DNA of 64,000 nucleotides from Mesobacillus campisalis. GTDB taxonomy: Bacteria > Bacillota > Bacilli > Bacillales > Cytobacillaceae. Shown here piece after piece: positions 34,679-43,275 of this stretch. The position numbers were made by a program, and so were the translations under genes. The stretch's first letter is position 1; every line of letters begins with the position of its first letter. The DNA lies in assembly GCF_000986785.1 (NCBI RefSeq), contig NZ_LAYY01000097.1, forward strand, positions 49,087 through 113,086, given 5' to 3'. Below the pieces are notes generated by a model. It searched no databases and was not told the origin of the DNA. It saw only the letters and a program-made list of their open reading frames with translations.

Positions 34679-35563
34679 TCAGCTCACTGGAAGTTTTGAA
34701 GCCAAAGCTTTAGCAAGTGTCGAGGTGGTTTCAATATCGGTAAACGATAACCCCAGCTGGACAGCGGTTGACGCAATTTCAGGCCTGATGCCAGAAAGTG
34801 TTGTCTGGACACCAATCAGCTGTAAAGCATTGATTAGCTGGAAAATTTGATGGGCCACCATCGTATCAATCATGACCACACCTGAAAGATCGATGCATAA
34901 ATGCTCCACTCTCTTGGAAGAACATTGACTTAGCGTATTTTCCAAAATCATTTTAGCCCTTGAAGTATCAATGTCCCCCACCAAAGGCAGCAATGCGGTA
35001 ACACCCGTAATAGAGATAACTGGAGAACTAAGTTCATTTATCATCTCCTGCTGGGCTTGCAGCTGTTTTTTGGAATGCTTGTACATTTCCTCGGTGAACT
35101 CCAAAATGACGTTATCCAGGACCTTTACAATAACTTCCTGCCACACATCCATCTGGCCAGGTTTAACCTTTTCCGGATGTTCCTTTGCAAATTCCCTGAC
35201 CAAGTCCAAATACTGGGAGCGTGTATTCATAAATTCTTTAAGAATATGGTGAATCGGTGTATTTACATGCTGCTGGTCTGTCGCGATTTCATGAATCCAT
35301 TGATCAAAATGAGTGGTGAACTCCTCATTTTCCGTATTGAATATTTCGATAAAATGCTCATGAAAAGCATAATTCTGGGCCTTGACGCCCTCGATTACTT
35401 TTGGATCCGTTGAAGAATAGACCCCATCTGTCTGACTTTTATCCAGGCTTGCATACCATTCTTCGGTCAGATGTCTTGCCCGGTCTAGAAGATAATGGTA
35501 TAAATCCTTGTTTCGGTGCAAACTTCTCTCCCACTTTCCATATTTAGATAATTTTTCGTCCAT
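34679..35563 (-). CDS. RsbR-family stressosome protein (STAS domain)
   Basis: A 294-residue RsbR paralogue. Residues ~1-160: non-haem-globin-like RsbR_N helical domain (YHYLLDRARHLTEEWYASLD...). ~175-290: STAS domain, starting ELSSPVISITGVTALLPLVGDIDTSRA, which contains the RsbT-phosphorylated Thr region, and LCIDLSGVVMIDTMVAHQIF. Such proteins form the stressosome core and hold RsbT until stress. Its start overlaps the end of the upstream STAS gene by 20 bases, so the two are co-expressed. No rsbS/rsbT is adjacent. Confidence 0.85.
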   Translation of the reverse strand: MDEKLSKYGKWERSLHRNKDLYHYLLDRARHLTEEWYASLDKSQTDGVYSSTDPKVIEGVKAQNYAFHEHFIEIFNTENEEFTTHFDQWIHEIATDQQHVNTPIHHILKEFMNTRSQYLDLVREFAKEHPEKVKPGQMDVWQEVIVKVLDNVILEFTEEMYKHSKKQLQAQQEMINELSSPVISITGVTALLPLVGDIDTSRAKMILENTLSQCSSKRVEHLCIDLSGVVMIDTMVAHQIFQLINALQLIGVQTTLSGIRPEIASTAVQLGLSFTDIETTSTLAKALASKLPVS

Positions 35564-36569
35564 CCTGCGCTAGCGCGTGGTAAATCCCGTGCTGAAGCGT
35601 ATGGAAGCATTGATATTTCGAAAACCCGAATCCTGAATTTGTCATCAGTGCTCCAAGTTCCGCAGATATACCAACCAATATCATTTCCGTTCCAATCAAT
35701 GATGCCGCCGAGCCCAGCTTCTCGACCATATGGGCAGTATAATTATCTTCATCCAAGTGAAGGCCGGTCATATCGACAACAAGAAATCTAGCTCCGTTCT
35801 TTGGCAGGCTGTTCAATGTCTTTTCAATCATTTCATTGGAGCGGCTATTATCATATCTTCCTACCAACGGCACAACAACAATTCCCTCCAGAACCGGAAT
35901 GATTGGCGAGGACAATTCACTTACAAGATTCTTAAGCTCAGCAGTCTGTTTTTCAACCATTATTTCGAGACGTTGGATTTCGGTTGACTCCTTCTTTCTG
36001 GTTAACTCATGGATATTCTTGTTTATGGTTATATCCGATGGGAAATATTCCACCAGATCAGCCTCTGCACCTTCAAGCTGGCTTTCAACCACCCGGTACC
36101 AGATGTTCTCGCCAAATAGACCCGTATAGATACCGGCGTAATGTGCAGGCAAATATGTCCCGGCCTTGCTTTTTCCTTGTGCCTTGTTGATTTTGTATTC
36201 CCAGCTGTCCTGCAGGCGGACCTTGATCTGTCTTTTGGTTTCATCCATTTCAAGGATGCTTGCTTTCCCCCAGCCTGCCGATGCATAGGTGCTGGGTATT
36301 AAATCAGCCGCTTCCCGATGGCTCACGTTTTTCATATTCCGGAAATAGTCCCCGACCACCAATCCTTGGCGGTAACCAGTTGCTTCCAGCACAAGGCTTG
36401 CGGATTCTTCTCCGGAAATTTCCTCAATTGTATCAAAGAATGTTCTCATTGCAGATGAAATCCAAAAAAGGACAGCATCTTCCCCTTCGAAGAGGAACTG
36501 GCCTTGTTCTATATTCCAGCCAAATTTTAGGCCGCCTACTTCTATGTTTGAATTGGAAGACTCAGTCAT
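35544..36569 (-). CDS. V4R-like sensor domain fused to a STAS domain
   Basis: A 341-residue protein. The N-terminal ~170 residues (FEGEDAVLFWISSAMRTFFDTIEEI..., AGTYLPAHYAGIYTGLFGENIWYRVVESQLEGAEADLVEYF) resemble a 4-vinyl-reductase (V4R)/XylR-N ligand-binding fold, without the usual Cys cluster. A short coiled coil (~190-220) leads to a C-terminal STAS domain (ELSSPIIPVLEGIVVVPLVGRYDNSR..., LVVDMTGLHLDEDNYTAHM). It looks like an RsbR-type stressosome input with a different sensor. First gene of a pair with the RsbR paralogue. The V4R assignment is tentative; the STAS assignment is firm. Confidence 0.7.
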   Translation of the reverse strand: MTESSNSNIEVGGLKFGWNIEQGQFLFEGEDAVLFWISSAMRTFFDTIEEISGEESASLVLEATGYRQGLVVGDYFRNMKNVSHREAADLIPSTYASAGWGKASILEMDETKRQIKVRLQDSWEYKINKAQGKSKAGTYLPAHYAGIYTGLFGENIWYRVVESQLEGAEADLVEYFPSDITINKNIHELTRKKESTEIQRLEIMVEKQTAELKNLVSELSSPIIPVLEGIVVVPLVGRYDNSRSNEMIEKTLNSLPKNGARFLVVDMTGLHLDEDNYTAHMVEKLGSAASLIGTEMILVGISAELGALMTNSGFGFSKYQCFHTLQHGIYHALAQDGRKII

Positions 36570-36729
36570 GCTCCAAAAACCCCCTGTATGTAAAAATCAT
36601 GATGCCCTCAGGACATACCGGATTAAAACTTCAAGTTTAAGTGTACATTGTTTTTCTAACAAAAGTCTATTCATCCACATTTCTTTATTATATTCTAAGG
36701 CAGTGAAATAAAATAAAGGAGTGTTCACC

Positions 36730-37857
36730 TTGCCTTTAAACCTTAAAAAACAAGTGAGCCCGCAGTTTGACCCGTGGGAAGCTTATATGGATGTCCGTCA
36801 ATACGGAAAGCCGGTTCTATCCAATATTGAATTTACGACGACTACTTTATGCAATATGCGCTGCAAGCATTGTGCTGTCGGCTATACCCTAAGCCATAGG
36901 GATCCGGATGCCTTGCCCATCGAGCTCCTGTTAAAGCGGCTGGAGGAAATACCCGCACTCCGTTCCATGAGCATTACCGGCGGGGAACCCATGCTTTCCA
37001 CAAAGTCGGTAAAGGACTATGTGCTGCCCCTTCTGAAATATGCACATGAAAGAGGAGTATATACCCAGCTAAATTCAAATTTAACAATCGACCTCGACCG
37101 GTATGAGGATATCATTCCTTTCCTGGACGTTCTCCATATTTCCCATAATTGGGGAACGGAGGAGGAGTTTATCGAAACTGGCTTTGCCATGATGGACCGC
37201 AAACCTTCATACCAGCAAAGGGAAGATCTCTTTAAAAAGATGATTGCCAACAGCAAAGATCTCTCCGCGGCCGGTGTCCTCGTGTCGGCTGAGACCATGT
37301 TAAATAAACGGACGCTGCCTTATCTTGAGAAAATCCACAGCCAAATCACCCAGGAAATGGGCTGCAAGCGTCACGAAGTCCACCCAATGTATCCAGTCGA
37401 TTTCGCTTCTTCGCTCATAACCTTATCTTTAGATGAAATTCGTTCTGCGATACATCATTTGCTCGATATTCGAAATGAGGAAGTATGGATGCTTTTTGGA
37501 ACACTCCCCTTTTATGCTTGCAGCCAGCAGCCAGGAGACTGGGAACTGCTCCGGAGAATCCGGTCAGCCAAAAATGTGAGCGTTCGTAACGATCCTGATG
37601 GACGCTCCAGACTGAATGTCAACATTTTTAGCGGGGACGTCATTGTCACTGACTTTGGCGATACTCCTCCATTGGGCAATGTTAAAAGTGACTCCCTCGA
37701 GGAAGTGTACGAACGCTGGAGCCGTTCTTCGCTGGCTGCCTCTTTAAACTGTCATTGTCCCCAGGTGCAATGTCTTGGACCAAACGTACTTGTTAAAGAC
37801 AAATACTATCCAGGAACCAACTTTTCGAGCAGGAAAGCAGCCATCGAACTGGGATAA
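36730..37857 (+). CDS. yfkAB: Radical SAM/CxCxxxxC motif protein YfkAB
   Basis: A 375-residue radical SAM enzyme. TTG 36730 is chosen because AAAGGAG lies 8 bases upstream; the GTG at 36721 overlaps that site. The SAM cluster motif is TTTTLCNMRCKHCAVGY (CxxxCxxC, about residues 38-45), followed by SMSITGGEPML. The C-terminus has CHCPQVQC, the CxCxxxxC auxiliary motif that names the family. In B. subtilis the two parts were annotated as yfkA and yfkB; here they are one intact ORF. Function unknown. Monocistronic. Confidence 0.9.
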   Translation: MPLNLKKQVSPQFDPWEAYMDVRQYGKPVLSNIEFTTTTLCNMRCKHCAVGYTLSHRDPDALPIELLLKRLEEIPALRSMSITGGEPMLSTKSVKDYVLPLLKYAHERGVYTQLNSNLTIDLDRYEDIIPFLDVLHISHNWGTEEEFIETGFAMMDRKPSYQQREDLFKKMIANSKDLSAAGVLVSAETMLNKRTLPYLEKIHSQITQEMGCKRHEVHPMYPVDFASSLITLSLDEIRSAIHHLLDIRNEEVWMLFGTLPFYACSQQPGDWELLRRIRSAKNVSVRNDPDGRSRLNVNIFSGDVIVTDFGDTPPLGNVKSDSLEEVYERWSRSSLAASLNCHCPQVQCLGPNVLVKDKYYPGTNFSSRKAAIELG

Positions 37858-37943
37858 GGTTTGGCAATTATGAAAAGGCATGCCAAAGAGGCCCCATCAA
37901 GAATGATGTCCTCTTGGATGGGACCTCGGATACATTTCGCCTT

Positions 37944-38708
37944 TTACCCCTGATAGTGAAGCAAGGATAACACCTTTTTCAGCTCTGCTGCCGGCATTTG
38001 TCCGGGAGCAGACGCTTTTTTTGCCGTCGCGAAGGTGAGGGCTGAGCCAAACAGTTCTCCAGAGAGCCTGCTGACCATTCCGGTTCCTGCCATTGAAATG
38101 GCCACAATCGGCCTGTCTGCATACTGGGTGGACATCATGTGTGAAGCCTCTAGCAGCGTTAGTACATCGGAAGCGTCTTTCGGCATGACAGCGATTTTTG
38201 GAAGGTCCGCGCCAAGCTCTTGTGCTTTGCGCAGCCGGTAAAGGATTTCTTCTTTAGGAGGAGTCTTTTCAAAATCATGCGTAGAAACGATGACCAGAAC
38301 ACGATTTTCGTGAGCCGTTTTCACAAGCCTCTTAACAGTTCCTTCATCGCTGAAAAGCTCAACATCAATGAAATCTACAAGGCCAGATTCTGTTACACGC
38401 TCATTCAATTTGACATACCCTTCAAGGCTGAGTTCCTTTTCGCCGCCCTCTTTGCTTGACCGGAATGTGAAAATAAGCGGAATTTCCGGCAAGGAGCTCC
38501 GAATTACGGTTAAAGCTGCCATTACCTCCTCAAACTCTTCAATGTCATTAAAAAAGTCGGCACGCCATTCAACCATGTCGGCATCCACGCTTTTAATCAG
38601 GGCAGCTTCTTCCCTAAGTTCCGATATTGATTTTCCTGTCAGCGGAACACACACTTTGGGCATTCCCGTACCGATGACAACTCCTCTTACGGTCAACTGT
38701 CTTTTCAT
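37944..38708 (-). CDS. aroD: 3-Dehydroquinate dehydratase, type I
   Basis: A 254-residue class I aldolase-fold enzyme converting 3-dehydroquinate to 3-dehydroshikimate. Schiff-base Lys is in LPKIAVMPKDASDVLTL, catalytic His in LVIVSTHDFEKTP; DMVEWRADFF and FTFRSSKEGG are substrate-site motifs, and VAISMAGTGMVSRLSGELFGSALTFA is typical of the C-terminus. It lies 33 bases after the shikimate kinase gene, so two shikimate-pathway steps are likely co-transcribed. B. subtilis uses a type II AroQ and type I AroC (YqhS naming varies), so the pairing here is of note. Confidence 0.93.
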   Translation of the reverse strand: MKRQLTVRGVVIGTGMPKVCVPLTGKSISELREEAALIKSVDADMVEWRADFFNDIEEFEEVMAALTVIRSSLPEIPLIFTFRSSKEGGEKELSLEGYVKLNERVTESGLVDFIDVELFSDEGTVKRLVKTAHENRVLVIVSTHDFEKTPPKEEILYRLRKAQELGADLPKIAVMPKDASDVLTLLEASHMMSTQYADRPIVAISMAGTGMVSRLSGELFGSALTFATAKKASAPGQMPAAELKKVLSLLHYQG

Positions 38709-38741
38709 TTGACCGCCTCCTCTCCCTTTCTTATAAATGGC

Positions 38742-39290
38742 TCAGCTGTATAGTTCCCAGGCAAGCTTCAGCGAATCAACTATGTACTGTGCTACCTCTT
38801 CCACCTCATGGTTATCGGTAATTACCTTAGAATGGTGTACCGAGTATGCTTCCTGCCTTTTGTAGAAAAGCTCTTCGATTTCTTCGAGTGTTTTCCCCTG
38901 TAAAACGGGCCTGCTATCAATGATCAGACTGATGCGTTCCTTCCAGGAATCCCACGAGAGATCGAGGAAGAAAACAATACAGGAAGACAAGCATTCTTTT
39001 CTGATTTCCTCCTGCAGGAAGGCGCCGCCTCCCACGGAAATGATTTTAAGTTTGCTACGGCACTGCTCAATAATTATTTCTTTTTCTTTTTTCCGAAATG
39101 CTTTTTCGCCTATTTCCTTGAAAATCTGCTGTACAGGCATCTGGAATTCCTTTTCAATTTCTTCATCTATATCTACAAAATCCCGATACAGCTTTTTGGC
39201 AACTGCTTTTCCAATTGTGGTTTTTCCAACTCCCATAAAGCCGATAAACACTATACTTTTTTCCTTAAGGGGTGTTTCACGGATATCCAC
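38742..39290 (-). CDS. aroK: Shikimate kinase
   Basis: A 182-residue P-loop kinase that phosphorylates shikimate at O3. Walker A: IVFIGFMGVGKTTIGKAVA. FVDIDEEIEKEF gives the shikimate-binding Asp, EKAFRKKEKEII the substrate Arg, IISVGGGAFL the GGG motif and SRPVLQGKTLEEIEELFYKRQEAY the lid region. First gene of aroK-aroD. ATG 39290 has GGGAGGTGATGG just upstream. Confidence 0.9.
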   Translation of the reverse strand: MDIRETPLKEKSIVFIGFMGVGKTTIGKAVAKKLYRDFVDIDEEIEKEFQMPVQQIFKEIGEKAFRKKEKEIIIEQCRSKLKIISVGGGAFLQEEIRKECLSSCIVFFLDLSWDSWKERISLIIDSRPVLQGKTLEEIEELFYKRQEAYSVHHSKVITDNHEVEEVAQYIVDSLKLAWELYS

Positions 39291-39398
39291 CCCATCACCT
39301 CCCTACTGCAACAGGTTCATTATAGAAGAAAAACAAGAATACGTAAATGTTTCCAACTGCTCTGCAGAGTATGCTGCGAAACTGGATTCTGATAGTTC

Positions 39399-39438
39399 AA
39401 AAAAGGTTCGCACCGGTTTGCAGGCACGAACCTTTTTT
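39399..39438. terminator. Terminator after siderophore-binding protein gene
   Basis: AAAAAAGGTTCG(CACC) and (GGCA)CGAACCTTTTTT arms around TTGC; overlaps the leader of aroK. Confidence 0.85.
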
Positions 39439-39440
39439 AT

Positions 39441-40391
39441 TCACTTTAAGGCAGCTTCTACTTCTTTGACCATTTCAGCCACAGAGGTAAGGCCTCCGCC
39501 TGAAAGGTACCAATAGTCTGCATTGAGATAAACAACATTTCCGTTCTTAACGGCTTTCGTATTCTTGACCAGCTTGTTTTCAACAATTGACTTTGCCGAT
39601 GGCTGACCGCCTTCAACAACTGCTCCCCGATCAACAACAAACAAATAATCCGGGTCTTTTTCCAATAGGTACTCAAATGAAACATTTTGGCCATGTGTAG
39701 AAACTTCAATATTTTCATCTGCGGCCTTGAGGCCAAACACGTCATGAAGGAGGCCGAATCTGGAACCCGGTCCATAGGCGCTCAGGTTCCCTTCATTCGC
39801 AAGGACAATCAATGCATTTTTGTCTGCTGCCGTTGCCTTGGCATGCAGGCTTTCGATCGCCTTTTCTACTTCTGCAACTTCTGCTTCAACTTCTGCTTCC
39901 TTGCCGAAAATCTCTCCAAGTGTTTTGGCATTCTCTTTGTAAGATTCCATATACCTCGAGTCATCCAGTCCCATATATAAAGTAGGCGCAATCTCGTTTA
40001 ACTCTTCATAGGAATCCTGCTGTCTTCCGGAAATAATGATCAAATCCGGGCCGATCTCATTAATGCCTTCAAAATCAGGCTCTTTTAACCCGCCTGCATT
40101 TTGGTATTTGGAATCTTTATATTTTTCGAGATATTTAGGCAGTGTCGCTTGAGGCAATGCGGTAACTTCCACTCCAAGCTTATCCAGTGAATCGAGGACT
40201 CCATAGTCGAATACGACGACTTTCTCCGGATTCTTGGGTACTGTTGTTTCTCCGAGCTGGTGCTTAATCGTTACAGTCTCTTCCTTTGATGCTTCATCAC
40301 CTGCATCGGCGGTTGTCGAGTCATTCCCGCAAGCAGCTGTTAGTATAGCCATTGTAACTATAAGGAAAAATAGTGCTAGTTTTTTATTCAT
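39441..40391 (-). CDS. Iron-siderophore ABC transporter binding lipoprotein (YclQ/FatB-like)
   Basis: A 316-residue class III binding protein. ATG 40391 follows GAGGTG; a GTG three codons earlier is less likely. Lipobox: LTAACG near residue 21. TVPKNPEKVVVFDYGVLDSLDKLGVEVTALPQATLPKYLEKYKD and GGLKEPDFEGINEIGPDLIIISGRQQ match the petrobactin-type (YclQ/FatB/CeuE) group. It stands alone, without permease or ATPase genes. A 19-bp Fur box match lies 35 bases upstream, implying iron repression. Confidence 0.88.
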   Translation of the reverse strand: MNKKLALFFLIVTMAILTAACGNDSTTADAGDEASKEETVTIKHQLGETTVPKNPEKVVVFDYGVLDSLDKLGVEVTALPQATLPKYLEKYKDSKYQNAGGLKEPDFEGINEIGPDLIIISGRQQDSYEELNEIAPTLYMGLDDSRYMESYKENAKTLGEIFGKEAEVEAEVAEVEKAIESLHAKATAADKNALIVLANEGNLSAYGPGSRFGLLHDVFGLKAADENIEVSTHGQNVSFEYLLEKDPDYLFVVDRGAVVEGGQPSAKSIVENKLVKNTKAVKNGNVVYLNADYWYLSGGGLTSVAEMVKEVEAALK

Positions 40392-40425
40392 CCTGTTCAC
40401 CTCGTGAATTTTCTTATAATTAAAT

Positions 40426-40444
40426 GATAATGATTTTCAATGTC
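40426..40444. promoter_or_regulatory. Fur box upstream of siderophore-binding protein gene
   Basis: GATAATGATTTTCAATGTC matches the 19-bp Fur consensus GATAATGATTATCATTATC at 16 positions, 35 bases before the ATG. Confidence 0.8.
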
Positions 40445-40556
40445 ATTTGTCAATGGCGAATTTGTGAAATGTGTCGAGAGCTTCTTCTCCCTTTTATGAA
40501 ATATTTAGTGCCTTTCGGTATAATATTTATATATTACCTATTCGGAAAGGAAAATT

Positions 40557-42005
40557 ATGAGTATTACCTCGTTTTTATTAAGTTTGATTTTAGTGCTTAA
40601 TATCCTCTTCGCCATCGTAGTCATTTTTCGCGAAAGGCGCGATGTGAGCTCTACGTGGGCTTGGCTGCTGGTATTGATCCTTATTCCGGTGCTGGGATTT
40701 ATTATGTACCTTCTGCTTGGCCAAAACCTAAGCCGTTCCCGCCTTTTCACCTGGGAAGACAAGCAGAAGATTGGAATTGAGCAGACGATTGAACGTCAGC
40801 TGGATGAAATGCGCTCTGGAACGTTCGAATTCTCCGATGAACACGAGCAGGCAAGCCAAGAACTCATCTACATGCACTTGCTTGGCAACGAAGCCCCATT
40901 GACACAGGATAATATTGTCGAAATATATACAGACGGCCACCAAAAGTTCGAATCGCTCCTTGATGATATTAAAAAGGCTCAACATCATATCCATCTGCAA
41001 TATTATATTATTAAAAGAGATGCATTAGGAAAGAGGATCCGCGATGCACTTATTGAAAAGGCCAAAGCAGGAGTAAAGGTCAGGGTCCTCTATGACGAAT
41101 TGGGATCGCGCGGCTTGACACGGCGCTTTTTCACCAAATTGCGGGAATCCGGCGGAGAAGTGGAAGTCTTTTTCCCTTCAAGGCTGCCACTGATCAATTT
41201 GAGGCTGAATTACCGCAACCACCGAAAGATTGTCATTATCGATGGAAAGGTTGGCTATATCGGCGGCTTTAACATTGGCGATGAATATCTTGGGCTGAAC
41301 CCCCGGTTTGGTTACTGGCGGGATACCCATCTGCGGATTCAAGGCAATTCCGTCCATGCGATCCAAACAAGGTTTATTCTCGATTGGAACCAGGCATCCT
41401 ACAGCAACGATATCGAGTATGACCCTGTGCTCTTTCCCAAACCCGATAGAGAAGGAAAAATAGGGTTGCAGATTGTGACCAGCGGTCCGGATTCCGAATG
41501 GTCCCAAATTAAAAATGGCTATATCAAAATGATTTCGTTAGCCAAAAAATCCATTTATATTCAAACACCCTATTTTATACCGGACGCCAGCCTCCTGGAT
41601 ACAATCAGGATCGCCTGCCTGTCGGGGGTCGATGTTAAAATCATGATCCCAAATAAACCAGACCATATATTCGTCTATTGGGCCACCTTATCTTATATCG
41701 GAGAATTGTTAAAAGCTGGTGCACATGTATATATCTACGACAACGGCTTCATCCATGCCAAAAGCATCGTGGTCGATAACCAGATCAGTTCTGTCGGCAC
41801 AGCCAATTTCGATATCCGAAGCTTGAACCTGAATTTTGAGATAAATGCCTTCATATACGATGCCAATATCGCGGAGAAATTGAACGGGGCTTTTGAGGAA
41901 GATATTAAATTATCAAGAATATTGACTTGGGAACATTATCAGAACCGTTCTAAATGGATTCGTTTCAAAGAATCAATCTCCAGGCTGCTTTCCCCTATAT
42001 TATAA
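40557..42005 (+). CDS. clsA: Cardiolipin synthase
   Basis: A 482-residue phospholipase-D-type enzyme that joins two phosphatidylglycerols. Two N-terminal TM segments (PLDc_N, residues ~5-60) precede two HKD catalytic motifs: YRNHRKIVIIDGKVGYIGGFNIGDEY (~220-245) and FIHAKSIVVDNQISSVGTANFD (~400-420). Length matches ClsA. ATG 40557 with GGAAAGGA upstream; a TATAAT-rich stretch 25-35 bases upstream is a plausible promoter. Single gene. Confidence 0.93.
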   Translation: MSITSFLLSLILVLNILFAIVVIFRERRDVSSTWAWLLVLILIPVLGFIMYLLLGQNLSRSRLFTWEDKQKIGIEQTIERQLDEMRSGTFEFSDEHEQASQELIYMHLLGNEAPLTQDNIVEIYTDGHQKFESLLDDIKKAQHHIHLQYYIIKRDALGKRIRDALIEKAKAGVKVRVLYDELGSRGLTRRFFTKLRESGGEVEVFFPSRLPLINLRLNYRNHRKIVIIDGKVGYIGGFNIGDEYLGLNPRFGYWRDTHLRIQGNSVHAIQTRFILDWNQASYSNDIEYDPVLFPKPDREGKIGLQIVTSGPDSEWSQIKNGYIKMISLAKKSIYIQTPYFIPDASLLDTIRIACLSGVDVKIMIPNKPDHIFVYWATLSYIGELLKAGAHVYIYDNGFIHAKSIVVDNQISSVGTANFDIRSLNLNFEINAFIYDANIAEKLNGAFEEDIKLSRILTWEHYQNRSKWIRFKESISRLLSPIL

Positions 42006-42017
42006 ATAGACCTTGAG

Positions 42018-42049
42018 AAAGGAGGCAGCCCATGGCTTGCCTCCTTTTG
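42018..42049. terminator. Bidirectional terminator (clsA / AI-2E-family gene)
   Basis: AAAGGAGGCAGCC and GGCTTGCCTCCTTTTG arms around CAT. Confidence 0.75.
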
Positions 42050-42056
42050 TTAAGAA

Positions 42057-43151
42057 TTATGTCTCAATGGTTGCTGCTTTCCTCGCTTTAAAGAAGCGTA
42101 CAGTATTCAATACGATTGTTTTTGTAACAGCATAGGTCGGCACCGCCAGCACCATTCCAATAATGCCGGCAAGATTCCCGGCCACCAGCAAAAGGATGAT
42201 GATTGTTGCCGGGTGGGTATCCAGTGTTTTTCCGAGAATAAGGGGTGAGAGTAAATTACCTTCCAACTGCTGCGCAATAACAATGACGAGCAGGACCAGT
42301 GCAGCTTTCGCAGGAGAATCAAAAAGACCTACAATCACAGCTGGAGCCCCGCCGAGGATTGGACCTACATAAGGGATAATATTTGTGATGGAAACAATAA
42401 GCGCCAACACAAGGGCATAGCGCAAGTCAATAATCAAAAAACCGATTAAGGACAAAGTCCCGACAAATAAAGCTACCGTAATCTGTCCCTGGATATAGGA
42501 AGACAGCGTATGTGCCGTATCCTTTAAAGTTTTCACTGCTTCATCGCGGTAGGAGAAAGGAATGAACCTTGAAATCGCGGCTGGAAATTTGTCTCCATCC
42601 TTGAACATAAAAAACAATAAAAATGGAACCGTGACAATGGTGATCGCAATATTGGTGACAAAGCCAAGAATATTGGACATGCTGGTTGTAAGGCGATTGG
42701 GCAGTGTATTGACATACTCCGTAATTCTCTGGATCACTTCATCCTGGGTAATATACCCTTGGGTCATCACCCACTGAAAAGACGGGTTGCTTGAAAGGGT
42801 ATTGAAAAAGCCCTGCAGCTCCCTGGTATACCTTGGCAGATCATCCACCAGCTCCATCACCTGCACGGAAATGGCCGGAATCAAATTCCCCATGGCAAGA
42901 ATCAAAAGTCCGATAATCGCAACATATAGCACAAGGATGGCTAAAATTCTTGGCAGCCGCCATTTCTGCAGCAAATTAACGACAGGATTCAAAAGAAAAT
43001 ATAAAAAACCCGATATAATGATTGGAAAGAACAGGGTTGAAACGAACACTCCAACCGGTTCAAACAAAAAGGATATTTTACTTGAAACATAAATGATTGT
43101 AACAATAATCAATATTTGCAAAGTCCAATAGTGAAATTTTTTCCTGGTCAT
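42057..43151 (-). CDS. AI-2E family transporter (PerM/YueF-like)
   Basis: A 364-residue membrane protein with about eight TM segments. ATG 43151 (AAAAGGTG upstream) is chosen; the frame runs 54 codons further without a site. IIISGFLYFLLNPVVNLLQKWRLPRILAILVLY and the C-terminal NIIPYVGPILGGAPAVIVGLFDSPAKAALVLLVIVIAQQLEGNLLSPLILGKTLDTHPATIIILLL are the family signature. Despite the name, members have varied roles, including Na+/H+ antiport and solute efflux, so autoinducer export should not be assumed. Confidence 0.88.
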   Translation of the reverse strand: MTRKKFHYWTLQILIIVTIIYVSSKISFLFEPVGVFVSTLFFPIIISGFLYFLLNPVVNLLQKWRLPRILAILVLYVAIIGLLILAMGNLIPAISVQVMELVDDLPRYTRELQGFFNTLSSNPSFQWVMTQGYITQDEVIQRITEYVNTLPNRLTTSMSNILGFVTNIAITIVTVPFLLFFMFKDGDKFPAAISRFIPFSYRDEAVKTLKDTAHTLSSYIQGQITVALFVGTLSLIGFLIIDLRYALVLALIVSITNIIPYVGPILGGAPAVIVGLFDSPAKAALVLLVIVIAQQLEGNLLSPLILGKTLDTHPATIIILLLVAGNLAGIIGMVLAVPTYAVTKTIVLNTVRFFKARKAATIET

Positions 43152-43235
43152 TTTATCACCTTTTCTAGAGACATATGAGGTTATTATACCAGTATCCGCC
43201 AAATATTTCTTCTTCAAGCTTGCAGGAGCATAGAG

Positions 43236-43272
43236 AAAAAGAGGCTGCCAGTACCCACTGGCAGCCTCTTTT
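43236..43272 (-). terminator. Terminator after third RsbR-like gene
   Basis: AAAAAGAGGCTGCCAGT, loop ACCC, ACTGGCAGCCTCTTTTG. Confidence 0.9.
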
Positions 43273-43275
43273 GTG

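Noticed and set aside
42057..43151. Autoinducer-2 exporter as a functional call
   Set aside because: The family name comes from one member; others are antiporters or unknown, and nothing here points to quorum sensing.
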